Assembly (NCBI GenBank): GCA_027451915.1 | Contig: DAIDHU010000221.1 | Location: forward strand, 1 to 8,489 | From: Thiomonas sp. | Lineage (GTDB): Bacteria; Pseudomonadota; Gammaproteobacteria; Burkholderiales; Burkholderiaceae_C | Reading direction: 5' to 3' | Length of the DNA stretch: 8,489 bases | Shown here: positions 1 to 6,297 of the stretch, piece by piece | Numbering within the stretch: the first letter of the stretch is position 1 | How the letters are laid out: each line of letters begins with the position of its first letter | The notes under the pieces: model-generated | Databases searched by the model: none | The model's input: only the letters and a program-made list of their open reading frames with translations | Told to the model about the DNA's origin: nothing | Made by a program: the position numbers and the translations under genes

Positions 1-288
1 GTCCTTCTGCTCGGTCTCCTGGCGTCGCTCCCCGGAGATGGTGACCGTGCCGTTGTCGATGGTGATTTTCACGTCCTCCTTCTTCACCTCGGGGATCTCC
101 GCCTTGATCACGTAGGCGGCGGGGGTTTCCGAGATGTCCACGCGCGGCGACCAGTCCGCCACGGCCACCGACTCCGCGCCCTGGGCCCGGCGCCCCCAGG
201 CACCCATGCGCGACAAGCCCACCGCTCGTGTGTAGCGATCGAACAGATCCTCTATTTCGTGCCAGGGATCCCATGGAACCATTGCCAT
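1..288 (-). CDS. hsp20: Hsp20-family small heat-shock protein, N-terminal part (3' end outside window)
   Basis: ATP-independent holdase chaperone of the alpha-crystallin family, which binds unfolding proteins in the cytoplasm. Only the first 96 codons are in the window. The protein opens MAMVPWDPWHEIEDLFDRY, the usual amphipathic N-terminal region. From about residue 46 (DWSPRVDISETPAAYVIKAE) the alpha-crystallin domain begins, followed by IPEVKKEDVKITIDNGTVTI and SGERRQE, the classic beta-strands of bacterial class A sHSPs. The ATG at 288 was chosen because an AAGGAG ribosome-binding site lies 8 bases upstream (297-302). An in-frame ATG two codons later (282) is also possible. The C-terminal half of the domain and the IXI tail motif are beyond the edge. 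The gene is transcribed away from the MCP gene. No convincing sigma-32 promoter was found upstream. Family assignment is secure; the exact paralogue (IbpA-like or other) is not determinable. Confidence 0.95.
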   Translation of the reverse strand, partial: MAMVPWDPWHEIEDLFDRYTRAVGLSRMGAWGRRAQGAESVAVADWSPRVDISETPAAYVIKAEIPEVKKEDVKITIDNGTVTISGERRQETEQKD

Positions 289-317
289 GATGCTCGCTCC
301 TTCGCGGGAGGAAAAGG
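289..317 (-). promoter_or_regulatory. hsp20 5' leader with possible RNA-thermometer hairpin over the ribosome-binding site
   Basis: On the minus strand the AAGGAG site (297-302) is preceded by a pyrimidine tract reading CTTTTCCTCC (307-316). TTCCT in that tract can pair with AGGAG around a 7-base loop, giving a short 5-bp stem (one G-U pair) that would hide the ribosome-binding site. FourU-type thermometers of small heat-shock genes use a U-rich tract against AGGA in just this way. The stem is short and the pairing was done by eye, so this is a hypothesis rather than an identified element. Confidence 0.3.
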
Positions 318-495
318 TCGGAACTCGCCGGCCGCCCCGCACACGACCGCGAGCCGCCGGAGCGTGGCGCTTGCACGCCCGCCGCGCGCATGCGCTCGTC
401 TCGAGGGAGCGCTCGCGGGCGGCGATCGCGGCCGGCTGGAACCTCACCAGTATGGCTTCGGGCCCCCCGCCGCGTCCCTGATGTGCGTCAAGCGC

Positions 496-534
496 GCCTG
501 CGCCGGGCGCCAGGCGGGCACGCCCGGCGCAGGC
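496..534. repeat. Perfect 14-bp inverted repeat (strong GC-rich hairpin)
   Basis: The left arm GCCTGCGCCGGGCG (496-509) is the exact reverse complement of the right arm CGCCCGGCGCAGGC (521-534), separated by an 11-base loop. No T-run follows on either strand, so it is not a standard intrinsic terminator, and it sits between divergently transcribed genes where none is required. It lies just upstream of the likely MCP promoter. It could be a dispersed palindromic repeat (REP-like), a protein-binding site, or a barrier to read-through. The arms are certain; the role is unknown. Confidence 0.85.
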
Positions 535-543
535 AGGTTCCGA

Positions 544-572
544 TTGTGCCCATCCCGCGGCATGTCTATGCT
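544..572 (+). promoter_or_regulatory. Possible sigma-70-type promoter of the MCP gene
   Basis: TTGTGC (544-549) and TATGCT (567-572) are separated by 17 bases and match the -35 and -10 consensus at 3 and 4 of 6 positions. Transcription would start near 579, giving a leader of about 30 bases that contains the AAGGAG site at 596-601. I looked for the flagellar sigma-28 pattern (TAAA with GCCGATAA) and found only a weak GCCCGAAAA at 574-582 with no matching upstream box. Confidence 0.3.
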
Positions 573-607
573 GGCCCGAAAACCATTTGCGCACAAGGAG
601 ACTCGCC

Positions 608-2200
608 ATGACGCACAAGCGGCGCATTTCTCTGGACCTTCGCGGCAGCCTCGTCGCACTCGTCGTGGTGGCCGTGCTGGGCATGACCACGATGGCCTGG
701 CAGAGCGTGCGCGCGGTGCACCAGTCCATCCTCGGCGAGCGCCAGACCATGTTGCGCAACGCCACCGAGACCGCGCTGGGCACCCTGCGCTACTTCCAGG
801 CCCAGGCAGCAGCGGGCAAGCTCAGCGAGGCCGCTGCCCAGGAGCAGGCCATGGCGGCCCTGCGCGAAATGCGCTACGGCGGTAGCGGCTATTTCATCGT
901 CACCACCAATGCCTACCCCGTGCCCACCATGGTGATGCACGCGACCGTACCGAAGATGGACGGCAAGCTGCTCGATTCCCCCAAGAACGACGATGCCACC
1001 TCCTATCAGAAGGTCGGCGGCGCGCTGCACCGCACCCACGGGAAGTTCAATCACTACACGGCCTTCGTGCTGGCAGCCCGGGGCACCGACGGCGGCTACG
1101 TGCAATACGCCTTCCCCAAGCCCAAGCCGGGCGGCGGTGTGACCACGCGCAAGTTTCCCAAGCTCACCTACGTACGCGAGTTCGCGCCCTGGCACCTTCT
1201 GGTGTCCACCGGCGCCTACATCGACGACATCGACGCCGCCTCCTGGTCGCGCAGCGTGCGGGGCCTGGGCGTCTCGGGCATCGCCGTGCTCATTCTGCTG
1301 CTGTCAGCCACCCTGGTCATCCGCCGCGCCAACCGCGGACTGACCACGGCGCTGGACACCTTCGCGCGCCTGGAGGGCGGCGACCTGACGGTGGGCTTCG
1401 GGCAGCCCTCGGGCGATGAGATCGGTCGCATCATGGCTTCGGCGCAGGCCATGGTGGGGCGATTCGGCCAGGCCATCACCCGCATCCGCGAGGCCGCGGC
1501 CGAGATCGGATCCTCGTCACGGCAGGTCTCCTCGACCTCGCAGAGCCTGTCGCAAGCCACCTCCGAGCAGGCGGCCTCGGTGGAACAGACCTCGGCCACG
1601 CTGGAACAGGCCAGTGCCTCGATCCGCCAGAATTCCGACAACGCGCGCCTGACCGACTCCATGGCGCGCCAGGCGGCCGAGCGCGCCGGCCAGGGCGGCG
1701 GCGCCGTGCGCGCGACGGTCACGGCCATGCACAGCATCGCCGAGCGCGTATCGGTGATCGATGACATCGCCTACCAGACGAATATGCTGGCCCTGAACGC
1801 CGCCATCGAGGCGGCTCGCGCCGGTGACCACGGCAAGGGCTTCGCCGTGGTCGCGGCCGAGGTGCGCAAGCTGGCGGAGAAGAGTCAGGCGGCCGCGAAG
1901 GAGATCGGCGACCTGGCCTCCTCCTCCGTGGGTCAGGCCGAGTCGGCCGGCCAGTTGCTCGAACAGGTGGTGCCGGCCATCACACGCACCTCGGAACTGG
2001 TGCAGGAAATCCATGCGGCCAGCGAGGAGCAGTCCACGGGGATCCAGCAGATCAACCAGGCGGTGGCGCAGCTGTCCTCGGTCACGCAGCAGAATGCATC
2101 GGCCTCCGAGCAACTCGCTGCGACCGCCGAGCAGATGAGCTCGCAGGCTGCCACCCTGCAGGACACGGTCTCGCGCTTCCGCACCGGGGCAGGCCCCTGA
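608..2200 (+). CDS. Methyl-accepting chemotaxis protein with single-Cache sensor domain
   Basis: Inner-membrane chemoreceptor of 530 residues. A short cytoplasmic N-terminus leads into TM1 (about 13-31). The periplasmic part (about 32-213) matches the sCache_2 type: YFIVTTNAYPVPTMVMHATVP near 95-115, then LTYVREFAPWHLLVSTGAYIDDID at about 186-209. Such domains usually bind small organic acids. TM2 is about 219-238, followed by a HAMP segment to about 290 and a long coiled-coil signalling domain. The conserved hairpin tip runs IDDIAYQTN (384-392) through LNAAIEAARAG to GKGFAVVAAEVR (410-420), which contacts CheA and CheW. Gln/Glu-rich heptads flank it and are candidate CheR/CheB/CheD sites. 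The ATG at 608 was chosen over a TTG at 587 because AAGGAG (596-601) sits 6 bases before it. The C-terminus ends VSRFRTGAGP, with no NWETF-type pentapeptide for docking CheR or CheB. The ligand is unknown. Confidence 0.96.
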   Translation: MTHKRRISLDLRGSLVALVVVAVLGMTTMAWQSVRAVHQSILGERQTMLRNATETALGTLRYFQAQAAAGKLSEAAAQEQAMAALREMRYGGSGYFIVTTNAYPVPTMVMHATVPKMDGKLLDSPKNDDATSYQKVGGALHRTHGKFNHYTAFVLAARGTDGGYVQYAFPKPKPGGGVTTRKFPKLTYVREFAPWHLLVSTGAYIDDIDAASWSRSVRGLGVSGIAVLILLLSATLVIRRANRGLTTALDTFARLEGGDLTVGFGQPSGDEIGRIMASAQAMVGRFGQAITRIREAAAEIGSSSRQVSSTSQSLSQATSEQAASVEQTSATLEQASASIRQNSDNARLTDSMARQAAERAGQGGGAVRATVTAMHSIAERVSVIDDIAYQTNMLALNAAIEAARAGDHGKGFAVVAAEVRKLAEKSQAAAKEIGDLASSSVGQAESAGQLLEQVVPAITRTSELVQEIHAASEEQSTGIQQINQAVAQLSSVTQQNASASEQLAATAEQMSSQAATLQDTVSRFRTGAGP

Positions 2201-2223
2201 AGCGCTGGAGGGGGACGGGGCCT
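2191..2223 (+). repeat. Inverted repeat spanning the MCP stop codon
   Basis: AGGCCCC (2191-2197) pairs perfectly with GGGGCCT (2217-2223) around a 19-base loop that begins with the TGA stop. There is no following T-tract, so an intrinsic terminator is not supported. It may weaken read-through into the downstream regulator gene or protect the MCP transcript's 3' end. Confidence 0.35.
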
Positions 2224-2266
2224 CGCGGCCTTCGCTACGATGAGTCATCCTTGCGACCCACTCCTC

Positions 2267-2791
2267 ATGGCCCGTCCCGCCCGCGTTCCCGATCAGGTGC
2301 TCGAACTCCTGCGCCAGGGGGAGCGTCATGCCTGGACCATGGAGCAGATCGCCAGCGGGCTGCAGGAAGCCGGCCACCAGGCCGATTTCTCCACCGTCTA
2401 CCGGGCGGTCGAACGCCTGCTCGGCGAGCACAGCCTGGAACGCGTGGCCCTGGGCGACGGCGCCATGCAGTACGAACTCGCCGGCCAGCACCACGACCAC
2501 GTGCGTTGCGTGCGATGCAAGGCGCTGGCGGCGCTGGATTGCCTGCTGCACGAAAACGAGCTGCGCGCGGCGGAGCACGCCAGCGGATGGACCATCCTGG
2601 AGCACCGGGTGGTACTCGACGGCCTGTGCCCGGAATGCCGCGCCGAAGAACCTGAAGCGCCGCACCGACCGCTCGACGCACACGCCCGCGAACCCGCCGC
2701 CGGCACCGCCCCCCCCGGCGCAGCCGCGGTCGCGCTCAGCCCGCGGCCGCGGCCGCGCCGTCGCGGGGCGAGCCCAGGTTCGCGTCGATGA
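2267..2791 (+). CDS. Fur-family transcriptional regulator with extended C-terminal tail
   Basis: Cytoplasmic metal- or peroxide-responsive DNA-binding regulator of the Fur/Zur/PerR family, 174 residues from this start. The winged-helix part (about 7-72) contains FSTVYRAVERL (41-51), the recognition-helix signature. The dimerisation part carries HHDHVRC (75-81), including likely regulatory-metal ligands H76, D77 and H78, plus H113. Two CxxC pairs (C81/C84 and C121/C124) form the structural zinc site. After C124 the protein should end within a few residues, but it continues for about 50 Ala/Pro/Arg-rich residues and overlaps the convergent hydrolase gene by 56 bases. An eight-C run (2709-2716) lies in that tail. 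An in-frame ATG at 2240 would add nine residues; I prefer 2267 because those nine codons lack the G/C third-base bias of the rest. Neither start has a clear ribosome-binding site. The metal cannot be assigned, so no symbol is given. Confidence 0.9.
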   Translation: MARPARVPDQVLELLRQGERHAWTMEQIASGLQEAGHQADFSTVYRAVERLLGEHSLERVALGDGAMQYELAGQHHDHVRCVRCKALAALDCLLHENELRAAEHASGWTILEHRVVLDGLCPECRAEEPEAPHRPLDAHAREPAAGTAPPGAAAVALSPRPRPRRRGASPGSRR

Positions 2792-3647
2792 AGGCGGCGA
2801 TGTCACGCAGCGTGGGCGCCAGGCTGCGCAGCGGCGCGCCGAGTGCGGCCAGCACCAGCAGGTGCCCGATGCCCGGGTAGTAGCGCTCGACCACCGGGCT
2901 GCCCACGGCGCGCAGGCGCGCCGCCATGCGTGCCGAGTTGCCCGGATCCACCGTCCGGTCGCGCCGGCCGCTGGCCAGCAGCAAAGGCGGCTCGCCGCCG
3001 CGCACGAAATGCAGCGGCTGGCTGGCGCGCCGCGTCGCCTCGGGGAACACGCGCTCGAGCATCGGATCGCGCAAGGGCAGGAAGTCGTAGGGCCCTGCCA
3101 GCCCGATCGCGCCGGCCAGCACGCGCCGCGGCGAACCCAGCTCGCGCAGGTGGCCGGCGTCGGTGGCCAGCAACACGGCGATGTGCGCGCCGGCCGAGTG
3201 GCCCATCAGGAACAGACGGCGCGGATCCACGCCGAGGCTCGGCGCCCGCGCGTGCGCCCACGCCACGGCCGCCGCCGCGTCGTCCATGAAACCGGGAAAC
3301 GCGGTGTCCGGAAACACCCGGTAATCGGGCACCACGGTGGCACAGCCGAGCGAGGCCAGCGCCTTGCTCACGAAACGGTAATCGCGACGGTCGCCATCCT
3401 GCCAGCTGCCGCCGTAGAAGAACACCACCAGCGCTCGCGGCGTACCCGGCGGAAGGTGCAGGTCGAGGCGCTGGCGCGGGTGCGACCCGTACGCGATGTC
3501 GCAGCGCGAGCGCATGCCCGCGCGCGGGGTCAGTGCGTCGAGCCAGGCCACCGGCCGGCACGCGGCGCCAGCGGCCTGCAGGACCCTCGCAGCACGGCCA
3601 CGCAACCCGGTCATGGCGTTCACGGTCGGTTCAGGTGCCGGCGCCAT
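2736..3647 (-). CDS. Alpha/beta hydrolase, esterase-like (BD-FAE/kynurenine-formamidase-like)
   Basis: Probably a cytoplasmic carboxylester or amide hydrolase of 303 residues; the substrate is unknown. YGGSW (78-82) sits where the family has the HGGxW oxyanion-hole motif, with Tyr in place of His. PDYRVFP (107-113) follows, then the nucleophile elbow GHSAGAH (149-155) with Ser151. The likely acid is Asp230 in GRRDRTVD, and the catalytic His is His262 in PGIGH. No signal peptide is evident. The ATG at 3647 was chosen because GAGGG lies 5 bases upstream, only 25 bases after the cheB stop. A GTG at 3668 and an ATG at 3614 are alternatives. The tight spacing suggests cotranscription with cheRDB, though it has no known role in chemotaxis. 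The 3' end overlaps the Fur-family gene tail to tail; its last codons (GC-repeat at 2739-2756) give an Ala-rich terminus. Confidence 0.88.
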   Translation of the reverse strand: MAPAPEPTVNAMTGLRGRAARVLQAAGAACRPVAWLDALTPRAGMRSRCDIAYGSHPRQRLDLHLPPGTPRALVVFFYGGSWQDGDRRDYRFVSKALASLGCATVVPDYRVFPDTAFPGFMDDAAAAVAWAHARAPSLGVDPRRLFLMGHSAGAHIAVLLATDAGHLRELGSPRRVLAGAIGLAGPYDFLPLRDPMLERVFPEATRRASQPLHFVRGGEPPLLLASGRRDRTVDPGNSARMAARLRAVGSPVVERYYPGIGHLLVLAALGAPLRSLAPTLRDIAAFIDANLGSPRDGAAAAAG

Positions 3648-3672
3648 CCTCGCCCTCGGCGTGCGCACATGC

Positions 3673-4794
3673 TCAACGCCTGGAATATTCGATCATCGCG
3701 CCGGGAATCTCGCTCAGGCCCAGCACGCGCTCGGCGCCTCCCATGCGGATGGCCTCGCGCGGCATGCCGAACACCACGCTGCTGGCTTCGTCCTGGGCGA
3801 TGGTGCGCGCACCTGCCTCGCGCATCTGCACCAGGCCGCGCGCTCCGTCGTCGCCCATGCCGGTCATCAGGATGCCCAGCGCGTTGCGCCCGGCGCACTG
3901 CGCGACCGAGCGAAACAGCACGTCCACGGAGGGGCGGTGGCGGTTCACCGGCGGGCCGTCGCGCACCTCGGCGTGGTACTGGGCGCCGCTGCGGCGCACC
4001 TGCAGGTGGCGCCCGCCCGGGGCGATGAGCACGGTGCCCGGCAGCAGCCGGTCGCCGTCGCGCGCCTCGCGCACCTGCAGCGCGCACAGGCGATCCAGGC
4101 GCTCGGCGAAGGCGGCGGTGAATTTCTCGGGCATGTGCTGCACCACCGCGATGGCCGGCAGGGTGGCGGGAAGCTCCACCAGGACCCGTTCCAGCGCCGT
4201 GGTGCCTCCGGTGGACATGCCCATGGCGATGATTTTTTCCGTGCTCTCGTGCAGCGCGAGCAGGGCCGCCCCAGGCGCTGCCTGCGCCCCGGCGGCAGGG
4301 GCGCCGGGCACCGAGGACTTGGGCGGGCGCGCAGCGCGCGCCGACTGCGCCAGATGGGAGGTATTGGCACGCGCCGCGGCACGAATGGTCTGCCCGAACT
4401 CGGCCGTGCTTTCCACCAGGAAGTCCTTGAGCCCGACGCGGGGCTTGGTGAGCACGCTGAAGGCCCCCGCCGCCAGTGCGTCCAGCGTGAGCTGCGCCCC
4501 CTTTTCGGTCAGGGTGGAGCAGATGATCACGGGGAGCGGGTGTTCCTGCATGATCTTGCGCAGGAAGGTGATCCCGTCCATGCGGGGCATTTCCACGTCC
4601 AGGATCAGCACGTCCGGCCAGCCTTCGCGCTGCATGCGCTGCAACGCGAACAGCGGATCGGGCGCCACCCCCACGACCTGCACGCCGGGGTCGCGCGCCA
4701 GCACGGCCTGCAGCACCTGCCGAACGACGGCCGAGTCGTCGACGATGAACACGCGCACGGGCGAGCCGGATGCGCCAGGAACAGGACTCATCAT
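3673..4794 (-). CDS. cheB: CheB, chemotaxis response regulator and protein-glutamate methylesterase
   Basis: Removes methyl groups from receptor glutamates (and deamidates glutamines) when phosphorylated by CheA, resetting receptor sensitivity. The protein is 373 residues. The receiver domain (about 13-130) has the acidic pair D19/D20, phospho-acceptor D66 in LILDVEMPRMDG, T94 and K117. An Ala/Pro-rich linker (about 140-180) leads to the catalytic domain, with Ser194 in GMSTGG, His220 in QHMPEKFTAAFAERL and Asp316 in GMGDDGA. These are in the same spacing as the Salmonella S164/H190/D286 triad. The start ATG at 4794 overlaps the cheD stop (ATGA), with GGAG 5 bases upstream, so translation is probably coupled. 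All key residues are present. Confidence 0.97.
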   Translation of the reverse strand: MMSPVPGASGSPVRVFIVDDSAVVRQVLQAVLARDPGVQVVGVAPDPLFALQRMQREGWPDVLILDVEMPRMDGITFLRKIMQEHPLPVIICSTLTEKGAQLTLDALAAGAFSVLTKPRVGLKDFLVESTAEFGQTIRAAARANTSHLAQSARAARPPKSSVPGAPAAGAQAAPGAALLALHESTEKIIAMGMSTGGTTALERVLVELPATLPAIAVVQHMPEKFTAAFAERLDRLCALQVREARDGDRLLPGTVLIAPGGRHLQVRRSGAQYHAEVRDGPPVNRHRPSVDVLFRSVAQCAGRNALGILMTGMGDDGARGLVQMREAGARTIAQDEASSVVFGMPREAIRMGGAERVLGLSEIPGAMIEYSRR

Positions 4795-5402
4795 CGAATC
4801 TCCATGGGGTTCTGCTCCGCGCCCTGGCCCCAGAAGCGCAGGTAGGCGTCGCCACTCCACAACTCGAACACCAGGTTGCGATGCCCCTGTCCGCCCAGGT
4901 GCTCGGCGCGCAGGCGCAGGCCATGCTGCTGCACCAGGGCGCGCGCCGCGGCGATGTTGCGATACGGCACGTCGCCGGCCGCGCCCTCGCCCCCGAACAT
5001 GCGCCCACCGCCGAACAGCTTGGCGTCGAATTCCTGCGGCCTCGCCCCGGCGGCGTGCATGCTGCGCAGGAACAGATACATGGCCTCGTCCGCGTAGCGC
5101 CCATCCAGATGCGCGCCGTGGCCGCCATGTCCGTGGGGAGGGTGGCCGTGGCGAGCGTAGGCATTGCGGGTCGGCAGCATGAAATGACACAGCCCTCCCA
5201 CGCGCATCCCGGGATGCCACACGGCGATGGCCACGCAGGAGCCGAGCAGGGTGCGCACACGTGTGTGCCCCGAGCCGAAGTGCCACTGCCCGGGCTGCAG
5301 GTAGATCTCCTCGGGCTGGGCGGGCGCGCCGTCTTGCGGGGCTCCCGCGGCGCCGGTGGCGGGCGCCCGGCCGCCCCACGGGTGGCTACGTGGCAGGTTC
5401 AT
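4791..5402 (-). CDS. cheD: CheD, chemoreceptor glutamine deamidase, with His-rich insertion
   Basis: Deamidates specific receptor glutamines to glutamates, creating methylation sites; in some bacteria it also interacts with CheC or CheY. The protein is 203 residues. Catalytic Cys56 lies in TLLGSCVAI and His73 in GGLCHFMLP, the same 17-residue spacing as the C27/H44 pair of Thermotoga CheD, with Thr51 before them. LDGRYADEAM (99-108) and KLFGGGRMF are further family signatures. The first 30 residues are a Pro/Ala/Gly-rich extension. Between LPTRN and LDGRY there are about seven histidines in 14 residues (85-98), unusual for the family. The start ATG at 5402 overlaps the cheR stop (ATGA) and the stop overlaps the cheB start, so all three are likely coupled. 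No strong ribosome-binding site is needed or seen. Confidence 0.95.
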   Translation of the reverse strand: MNLPRSHPWGGRAPATGAAGAPQDGAPAQPEEIYLQPGQWHFGSGHTRVRTLLGSCVAIAVWHPGMRVGGLCHFMLPTRNAYARHGHPPHGHGGHGAHLDGRYADEAMYLFLRSMHAAGARPQEFDAKLFGGGRMFGGEGAAGDVPYRNIAAARALVQQHGLRLRAEHLGGQGHRNLVFELWSGDAYLRFWGQGAEQNPMEIR

Positions 5403-6199
5403 CGCGCGGCGCGGCGGTAGATGGCTGGTTGCACCGGCTGCAGATCGCTGTCCAGGCCGCTGAGGCTTTCCGAGTGACCCACGAACAGATGCCCGCCCGG
5501 ACGCAGGGCCTGGGCCAGGCGCCCCACCAGCGCGCGCTTGGTCGGCGCATCGAAATAGATCATGACATTGCGCAGCCAGATCAGATCGAATCCGCCCAGG
5601 TCGGGCCAATGGCCGTTGAGATTGATGCATTCGAAGCGCACGCGTTCGCGCAGCGAGGCCTGTACCGCGAGCTTGCCCTCCTGCGCCCCGACTCCACGCA
5701 GGCAATAGGCCTTGAGGTAGGCCTGGGGAATGCGCTGCGCACGCTCCATGGCGTAGACCCCGGCGCGCGCCTGCTGCAGCACGCGCGTGCTGATATCCGA
5801 TGCCAGGATCTCCCAGGGCCGGGAGCCCATGCGCTCGGCCAGCACCATGGCCACGCTGTAGGGCTCCTCGCCGCTGGAGCAGGCGGCGCTCCACACGCGG
5901 AAGGCACGCGAGCCGTCGACCGTGGGCAGGATGCGCTCGGACAGGAAGCTGAAATGCTGGGGTTCGCGGAAAAAATAGGTTTCGTTGGTGGTCAGCAGGT
6001 CGACCGCGCGCTGGCGTTCCTCGGCATCGCGCCGCAGCTGCTCCAGGTATTGCGCGAAACTGTCGTGCCCCAGCAGTTGCAGGCGCCGCCCCAGGCGGCT
6101 GCTCACCAGCGCCTTCTTGGACATGGGCAGCGAAATGCCCGCGGCTTCGAACATGAGCTTGCTGAATCCCTGCAATTCCTGGTCGGTGAGCGCTTGCAT
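5399..6199 (-). CDS. cheR: CheR, chemotaxis protein-glutamate O-methyltransferase
   Basis: Transfers methyl groups from S-adenosylmethionine to receptor glutamates, opposing CheB. The protein is 266 residues, the normal length. The N-terminal helical domain (about 1-75) ends with TTNETYFFRE (70-79). The SAM-binding fold follows with VWSAACSSGEEPYS (102-115), the acidic end of strand 2 at LASDIS (D135), and IWLRNVMIYFD near 206-216. GGHLFVGHSESL and a PAIYRR C-terminus match the family. The ATG at 6199 was chosen because homologous CheR proteins begin close to this point. A GTG at 6244 would add 15 Arg-rich residues. Neither has a clear ribosome-binding site. It is the first gene of the cheR-cheD-cheB unit and is divergent from the HDOD-GAF gene. 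Confidence 0.97.
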   Translation of the reverse strand: MQALTDQELQGFSKLMFEAAGISLPMSKKALVSSRLGRRLQLLGHDSFAQYLEQLRRDAEERQRAVDLLTTNETYFFREPQHFSFLSERILPTVDGSRAFRVWSAACSSGEEPYSVAMVLAERMGSRPWEILASDISTRVLQQARAGVYAMERAQRIPQAYLKAYCLRGVGAQEGKLAVQASLRERVRFECINLNGHWPDLGGFDLIWLRNVMIYFDAPTKRALVGRLAQALRPGGHLFVGHSESLSGLDSDLQPVQPAIYRRAAR

Positions 6200-6297
6200 G
6201 GTTCTCGAAAGGGGCCGGCGCGGGCGAAAAACCGCCGCGCGCACAGCGAGAGACTAGCATCCGACGCCATGCCCGTGAGCCCGCGCCGCCTTCGTCG
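6200..6297. promoter_or_regulatory. Divergent promoter region between cheR and the HDOD-GAF gene
   Basis: This 98-base gap must hold promoters for both directions. A hairpin at 6218-6240 has arms GCGCGGGCG and CGCCGCGC, eight pairs with one bulged G and an A-rich loop. It would lie in the cheR leader. The only A/T-richer patch is GACTAGCATC (6252-6261). It contains TAGCAT on plus and ATGCTAGT on minus, either of which could be a -10, but no good -35 is visible. A ten-codon reading frame (6269-6301) ends in a TGA overlapping the HDOD-GAF ATG and could couple translation, though it lacks a ribosome-binding site. Confidence 0.4.

Larger units (their letters stand above)
289..607. other. Divergent intergenic region between hsp20 and the MCP gene
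   Basis: This 319-base stretch has no credible gene; the reading frames that cross it lack ribosome-binding sites and overlap the flanking genes in shadow frames. It holds the hsp20 leader at its left end, a strong hairpin at 496-534, and a probable promoter plus ribosome-binding site for the MCP gene at its right end. Small perfect palindromes also occur at 386-395 (GCGCATGCGC), 407-414 (GAGCGCTC) and 422-429 (GCGATCGC), but in such GC-rich DNA they may be chance. A minus-strand CATACT (449-454) could be a -10 for hsp20, without a good -35. Confidence 0.6.

Noticed and set aside
289..480. Sigma-32 heat-shock promoter for hsp20
   Set aside because: The best candidate (CTCGAGA on the minus strand) has no CCCCAT-type -10 at the proper spacing.
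560..607. Flagellar sigma-28 promoter for the MCP gene
   Set aside because: GCCCGAAAA resembles the -10 box, but no TAAA-type -35 lies at the right distance.
259..885. Open plus-strand frame of 208 codons across the hsp20-MCP gap
   Set aside because: It has no ribosome-binding site, runs through the 14-bp hairpin and overlaps the secure MCP gene in another frame; composition is that of a GC-rich shadow.
2739..2756. CGCGGCCGC repeat at the hydrolase 3' end as a site-specific recombination or terminator signal
   Set aside because: It is explained by the Ala codons of the hydrolase tail and has no T-tract or paired element.
1517..2806. Long minus-strand frame opposite the MCP and Fur-family genes
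   Set aside because: It is antisense to two well-supported proteins, has Arg/His/Gly-rich composition and no recognisable domain.
2328..4028. Plus-strand frame of 566 codons from the Fur gene into the hydrolase region
   Set aside because: It overlaps the Fur-family gene out of frame and lies antisense to the hydrolase and cheB; Arg/Pro/Ala-rich with no motif.
3496..5182. Long plus-strand frames opposite cheB and cheD (3496-4845 and 3533-5182)
   Set aside because: These are antisense frames kept open by high GC; cheB and cheD on the other strand have complete catalytic motifs.
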